Below, in pieces: positions 61,149 to 64,000 of a DNA stretch of 64,000 nucleotides; position 1 is the stretch's first letter, and the number at the start of each line of letters is the position of its first letter. The translations under genes and the position numbers were made by a program. The notes under the pieces were generated by a model. It had not been told where the DNA came from. It did no database searches and was given only the letters and a program-made list of their open reading frames with translations. Source of the stretch: Gymnogyps californianus. Its lineage: Eukaryota > Chordata > Aves > Accipitriformes > Cathartidae. The stretch is from assembly GCF_018139145.2 (NCBI RefSeq), contig NC_059500.1, positions 58,493,580 through 58,557,579 of the forward strand, read 5' to 3'.

Positions 61149-62400
61149 CCTCTCGATTCATATGGAATTCACTCATTTATTTTGATCACTTTACGTGAAT
61201 GAAGCAAAGCTGTTCATGTTGTTAGGTAGAACTGGTCAGTGCTGTTTAATTTTTATCTTTTAATATCAGCACAAGTGAGATTTTATAGTACAATCATTCA
61301 CACACAACCTGTAACATGTATGAGTAAAACCTGCGGTCCCCTTCTGTTCATCCATGTTAAAGACATAAGAGCGTCAGCTTAGATGTTTCATGTTGCAAAG
61401 CTTCAGCTGGTGCTAAGGGTACGTATAATTTCAAAAATCTCCAAGACTTGGAACACGAAGATCTATTGCCATGGAAACAAACATTGTATCAAAGTTGGGT
61501 AGGATCAAAAAGCTTTGCTCATAACCAGGACAACAGTTGCATTAGAATATGGAGGAAATGATGGATGTTTTAGGAGCGAGCATTAAGCCGAAGGACCTTT
61601 GTAAGGCCCTTTCCATAGAGCTGCAGCATTTGGTGTCGAGTTGGATCTTACAGATTGCATCTCAATCCCCTGCCCCCAGCCAGAGAGAGCATTTTTCTCT
61701 ACCGTTAAAAAGCACATATTTTTTAAAGATCTTCCATGCCCCACTTTATGACATTCCTACATCATAAAGCTGTCTTGCTTATAGCAATATAAAGCAGCTG
61801 TAAAAATTACATGCTTGTAAACAACCTTCCATACATTTGGAAGAAGTAGAGTGAGATTTGCACTCCTCTGCATGTAAGCGGAGACCTGTTTGTCCTCCCG
61901 GAGGGCCATGGCACGGGGAAAGGGACAACTGTGGGATTGGGAAGACCGAGGGACGTCCCGGATGGGCCGCTGCTCCCCTTGGCCCACACAGGGGCCCCTG
62001 TGGGATAGGGGGGCTGGGGGTACTCTGACCAGCCCTGATCCATAGGCACCCTGTGCACCCACATCTTTGATGGCCGATCTAAACTGATCACGAATTTCAA
62101 ACTCAGAGCTAAGCCTGGGTGCAGAGGGGCAACTGCTTGGCCCGAGGCTGGGCTGGGGAGTAGAGGGAGGCCTGGAAGGAGGGACAGGGCATGGTGTCTT
62201 CTTACCCGAGGCGTTACCGTGGTACGGATTATGGTATGGCACCTGTCTTGCCTAGCCTGGTCTACCTCAGGATGAGCATCCTGGGCTGTTTCGGCACCTG
62301 CACGAGCAGGCTCCTGCAGAAGGGCGCAGGGCTGCTTCCTCAGGTGACCCCCAGCGGACTCACTCGCGGCCTGGATCTCCAATAATTTATTCTGCTTTTA
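61149..62400. other. Intergenic sequence approaching the CpG-rich right end
   Basis: AT-rich to about 61.8 kb, then GC-rich. It includes an RFX X-box-like motif at 61465-61478. Two overlapping minus-strand frames (161 and 191 codons) at 61.76-62.38 kb cover the same GC-rich DNA; the longer starts at TTG. Neither resembles a known protein. Confidence 0.5.
61465..61478 (+). promoter_or_regulatory. RFX X-box-like motif
   Basis: ATTGCCATGGAAAC matches the RFX X-box GTTGCCATGGCAAC at 12 of 14 positions, including both palindromic half-site cores. It lies in an AT-rich, repeat-free stretch. Confidence 0.45.
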
Positions 62401-62560
62401 TTTCTCTTTTAAATTAAATATGCATACGTAATATGCACTTTGGAGCAGGCAAGGACCCTTCTGCGGGTGCCTATGGAGCTGGGCACTCTCAGGTGTGTAA
62501 TTAAGAGGTGTGTAATTGATGTACAAGGAGAAGAGATCTCAGTGTATTGCATAAAAAAAC

Positions 62561-62598
62561 GGGGGGGGACGGGGGACGGGGACGGGGACGGGACGGGA
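62561..62598 (+). repeat. (GGGGAC)n-like short G-rich tandem repeat
   Basis: GGGGAC units of slightly variable G count repeat about six times. The G-rich strand is plus, as in the other G tracts of the window. Confidence 0.85.
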
Positions 62599-62639
62599 GA
62601 AGAAAAAAAGAAACCCAAACCGGTTGTACGATGGTTGCC

Positions 62640-62950
62640 AAAGTTCCGCACTTTTTCTTCCCCCGTGTCAAAGTTTGCACGGGAGTTAGCCGGGGGTTTT
62701 CTCTTCCGTGGGATTCGCCCCGCCCGCAGCCGCGCACCCATTTCAGAGCCGACAAAAAGGTCTGCGGCGAAGAGCCCCTGCGCTCCCGCTCCCGCTGCAA
62801 TCCCAGCCCGCGTCCCCCGGCCCCGCACCGGCCCCGCGGCGCTCGCTGCCCGCCCGGCCCCGGCGCAGGTGCCTCCGCCGCCCCGCTCCCCCTCCCTCTT
62901 CGCCCCTGCCCTGCTTCGCCGCGGAACTTCGTGTGTCGCAGTTCAAAGGC
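62640..62950. promoter_or_regulatory. CpG island, right end, first part
   Basis: Dense CpG with no certain exon. Open frames of 96-176 codons exist in most frames on both strands, the usual artefact of GC-rich DNA. CpG islands over and around whole developmental homeobox loci are common, which fits OTP lying next to WDR41. Confidence 0.6.
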
Positions 62951-63196
62951 CAATCACGCAGAAAGATTAACAAAAGTTTATTAATCATGAAGTATTAAAA
63001 TTGTGACAAATGAAAGGCTTCAATGCAAAATTCAAGCAAGCAAACTATCCCCAAACTTGTGACAAAGGACTCGGTGAATCCACAGAAGCAAGTCCTGTCA
63101 TTTTTTTTTGTTTTTTGCCTGCGGTTCAAGACACCTCTCATATCTCACACGTCACATCAAAATCTATAATTCTTCATATCACATACTGAAAATGAT

Positions 63197-63202
63197 TTTA
63201 TT
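63197..63202 (-). terminator. Polyadenylation signal AATAAA with GT-rich downstream element
   Basis: The minus strand reads GGATAAATAAAATC, followed after about 20-40 nt by TTTTGATGTGACGTGTGAG, a good GU-rich downstream element. Other AATAAA hexamers lie further 5' and 3' on the same strand (for example near 62,970 and 63,280), suggesting alternative ends. Confidence 0.5.
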
Positions 63203-63399
63203 TATCCATTCACATTAACTTGATATAAACGTGTCCGGAAAAGTCAAGTAATATGTTTTATATTAGCTCAAACATTTATTAAGAAACCCAAAATTCAATA
63301 AATAAGCACAGACAATAAGTTAAAACATATCACGAATCGACCAGTATGTAACAAGAATGCTTTATCTACACAAAACATCCTATTTCACATCGTTTGTTC

Positions 63400-63990
63400 A
63401 TTCCTCCAGCGGCCCTGCCCTACGGCGGGGTGACCGGCACATGCAGGCGGGCGGGCCGCGGGGCCGGCCGGGCCGGGCCGGGCCGGGCGGGGTGGGGGCC
63501 GCGGCGGCGCCTCCGCCGGCGGCAGCGGAAGATGCAGGAGGGACAATAGCAGCAGGAACGTAAATAAATGCGTAAATAAAGGTGGGGCGGATCGGCAACT
63601 CAACTGTCACGAAATCAAAGATCCGAAAAAGGGAAGTGCTCTTGCTTTTTTTTTTCCCCGCCTTTTTTTGCCCCCGTGTTTTACTTTTACAAAAAGAAAC
63701 TTTTTTTTTTTTCTTTTTCCCCATCTCTTTCGCTCGCTCTCGCTTATAAATGCTTTATCAAAGTGGATTTGATTCTCTCTGGGGTCTCCGTACCGCTCCG
63801 CGAACCCGCCCGGCCGCCCCCGACGGCGCCCTCGCAGCGGAGGGGGCCGGCGGCAGGTCGCTGCTCTTAAATAAACCATAAAAATTAAGAAAACAAACCA
63901 AAATGCATTTCTTTGCAAAGCCGGTCGGGCGGCCGGCGGGAGCGCCGGGTCGTGGCGAGGGAGGGAGGCAGGGCCGGGCTTGGGAGGCCC
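63400..63990. promoter_or_regulatory. CpG island, right end, second part
   Basis: GC- and CpG-rich blocks alternate with A/T homopolymer stretches at about 63640-63720. A GGCCG tandem run is at 63461-63492. Open frames in all directions are compositional. The island continues to the window edge. Confidence 0.6.
63461..63492 (+). repeat. GGCCG tandem run
   Basis: About six GGCCG units, ending GGGCGGGG, sit in the CpG island. It is short and probably unstable in length. Confidence 0.85.
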
Positions 63991-64000
63991 CGAGTCCTTC

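Larger units (their letters stand above)
62951..64000 (-). other. OTP: Probable 3' end / 3' untranslated region of OTP (coding exons beyond the right edge)
   Basis: In human, OTP lies next to WDR41 in the same orientation, so its 3' end should face this interval. The minus strand carries several AATAAA hexamers, the best at 63197-63202 followed by GT-rich sequence. No part of OTP's homeodomain or its C-terminal SMSFT-type end is found in any frame here, so the coding region must start beyond 64,000. An alternative is a CpG-rich flanking element unrelated to the transcript. The assignment rests on gene order. Confidence 0.4.

Noticed and set aside
61757..62382. 161- and 191-codon minus-strand frames
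   Set aside because: They overlap each other in different frames over GC-rich DNA, one starts at TTG, and neither has recognisable content.
62409..62998. Open frames of 81-176 codons on both strands
   Set aside because: All sit in a CpG island and include the GGGGAC repeat; low stop-codon frequency in GC-rich DNA explains them.
63385..63918. Candidate OTP coding exon at the right edge
   Set aside because: No frame shows the homeodomain or OTP's conserved C-terminus. The frames are lysine- or proline-rich translations of homopolymers and GC repeats.
1..64000. CRISPR arrays, operons, rRNA or tRNA genes
   Set aside because: The sequence is vertebrate nuclear DNA. No spaced repeats, tRNA-like cloverleaf or rRNA segments were noticed by eye; a tRNA/ncRNA covariance scan was not possible.

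Overview
The window is vertebrate nuclear DNA, almost certainly from a bird. The evidence is a split gene with conventional GT-AG introns, a CR1 LINE fragment, a full-length solo LTR of a type I recognise from non-galliform birds, and CpG-island promoters in otherwise AT-rich sequence. The only protein-coding gene I can prove is WDR41 on the minus strand. Its human orthologue is on 5q14 beside OTP, a region that corresponds to the avian Z chromosome, so this is probably a Z-linked locus (inference).

Positions 1-17,500 hold the first nine coding exons of WDR41, read right to left: start codon at 17171-17173, exon 9 ending at 1553. The nine exons join in frame into 294 codons that match human WDR41 from its first methionine through roughly two thirds of the protein. 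The remaining exons must lie left of base 1. The promoter is a CpG island at about 16.8-17.5 kb. Intron 4 (6541-6889) has the hallmarks of a minor-spliceosome (U12-type) intron: donor GTATCCTTA, branch site TTCCTTAAT close to the acceptor, and no pyrimidine tract. This is the most striking single observation in the window.

Positions 17.5-62.4 kb contain no recognisable gene. This gene-poor interval holds a 1,117-bp solo LTR with a 5-bp target-site duplication (19.1-20.2 kb), old CR1, L3-like and MIR fragments, a (GGGAAA)n array, three long G homopolymers, a small isolated CpG-rich patch with a strong CTCF-like motif (34.0-34.2 kb), and several AT-rich blocks dense in homeodomain-type TAAT motifs. 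These blocks look like developmental non-coding elements, although conservation cannot be tested here. A 37-bp sequence occurs exactly twice, 1.96 kb apart, and its second copy directly abuts the longest ATG-initiated open frame outside the LTR (233 codons, unidentified).

Positions 62.4-64.0 kb become CpG-rich, with a convincing minus-strand poly(A) signal at 63197-63202. By synteny this is probably the 3' end and downstream flank of the developmental homeobox gene OTP, whose coding exons would lie beyond base 64,000. The homeobox itself is not in the window, so this assignment rests on gene order.
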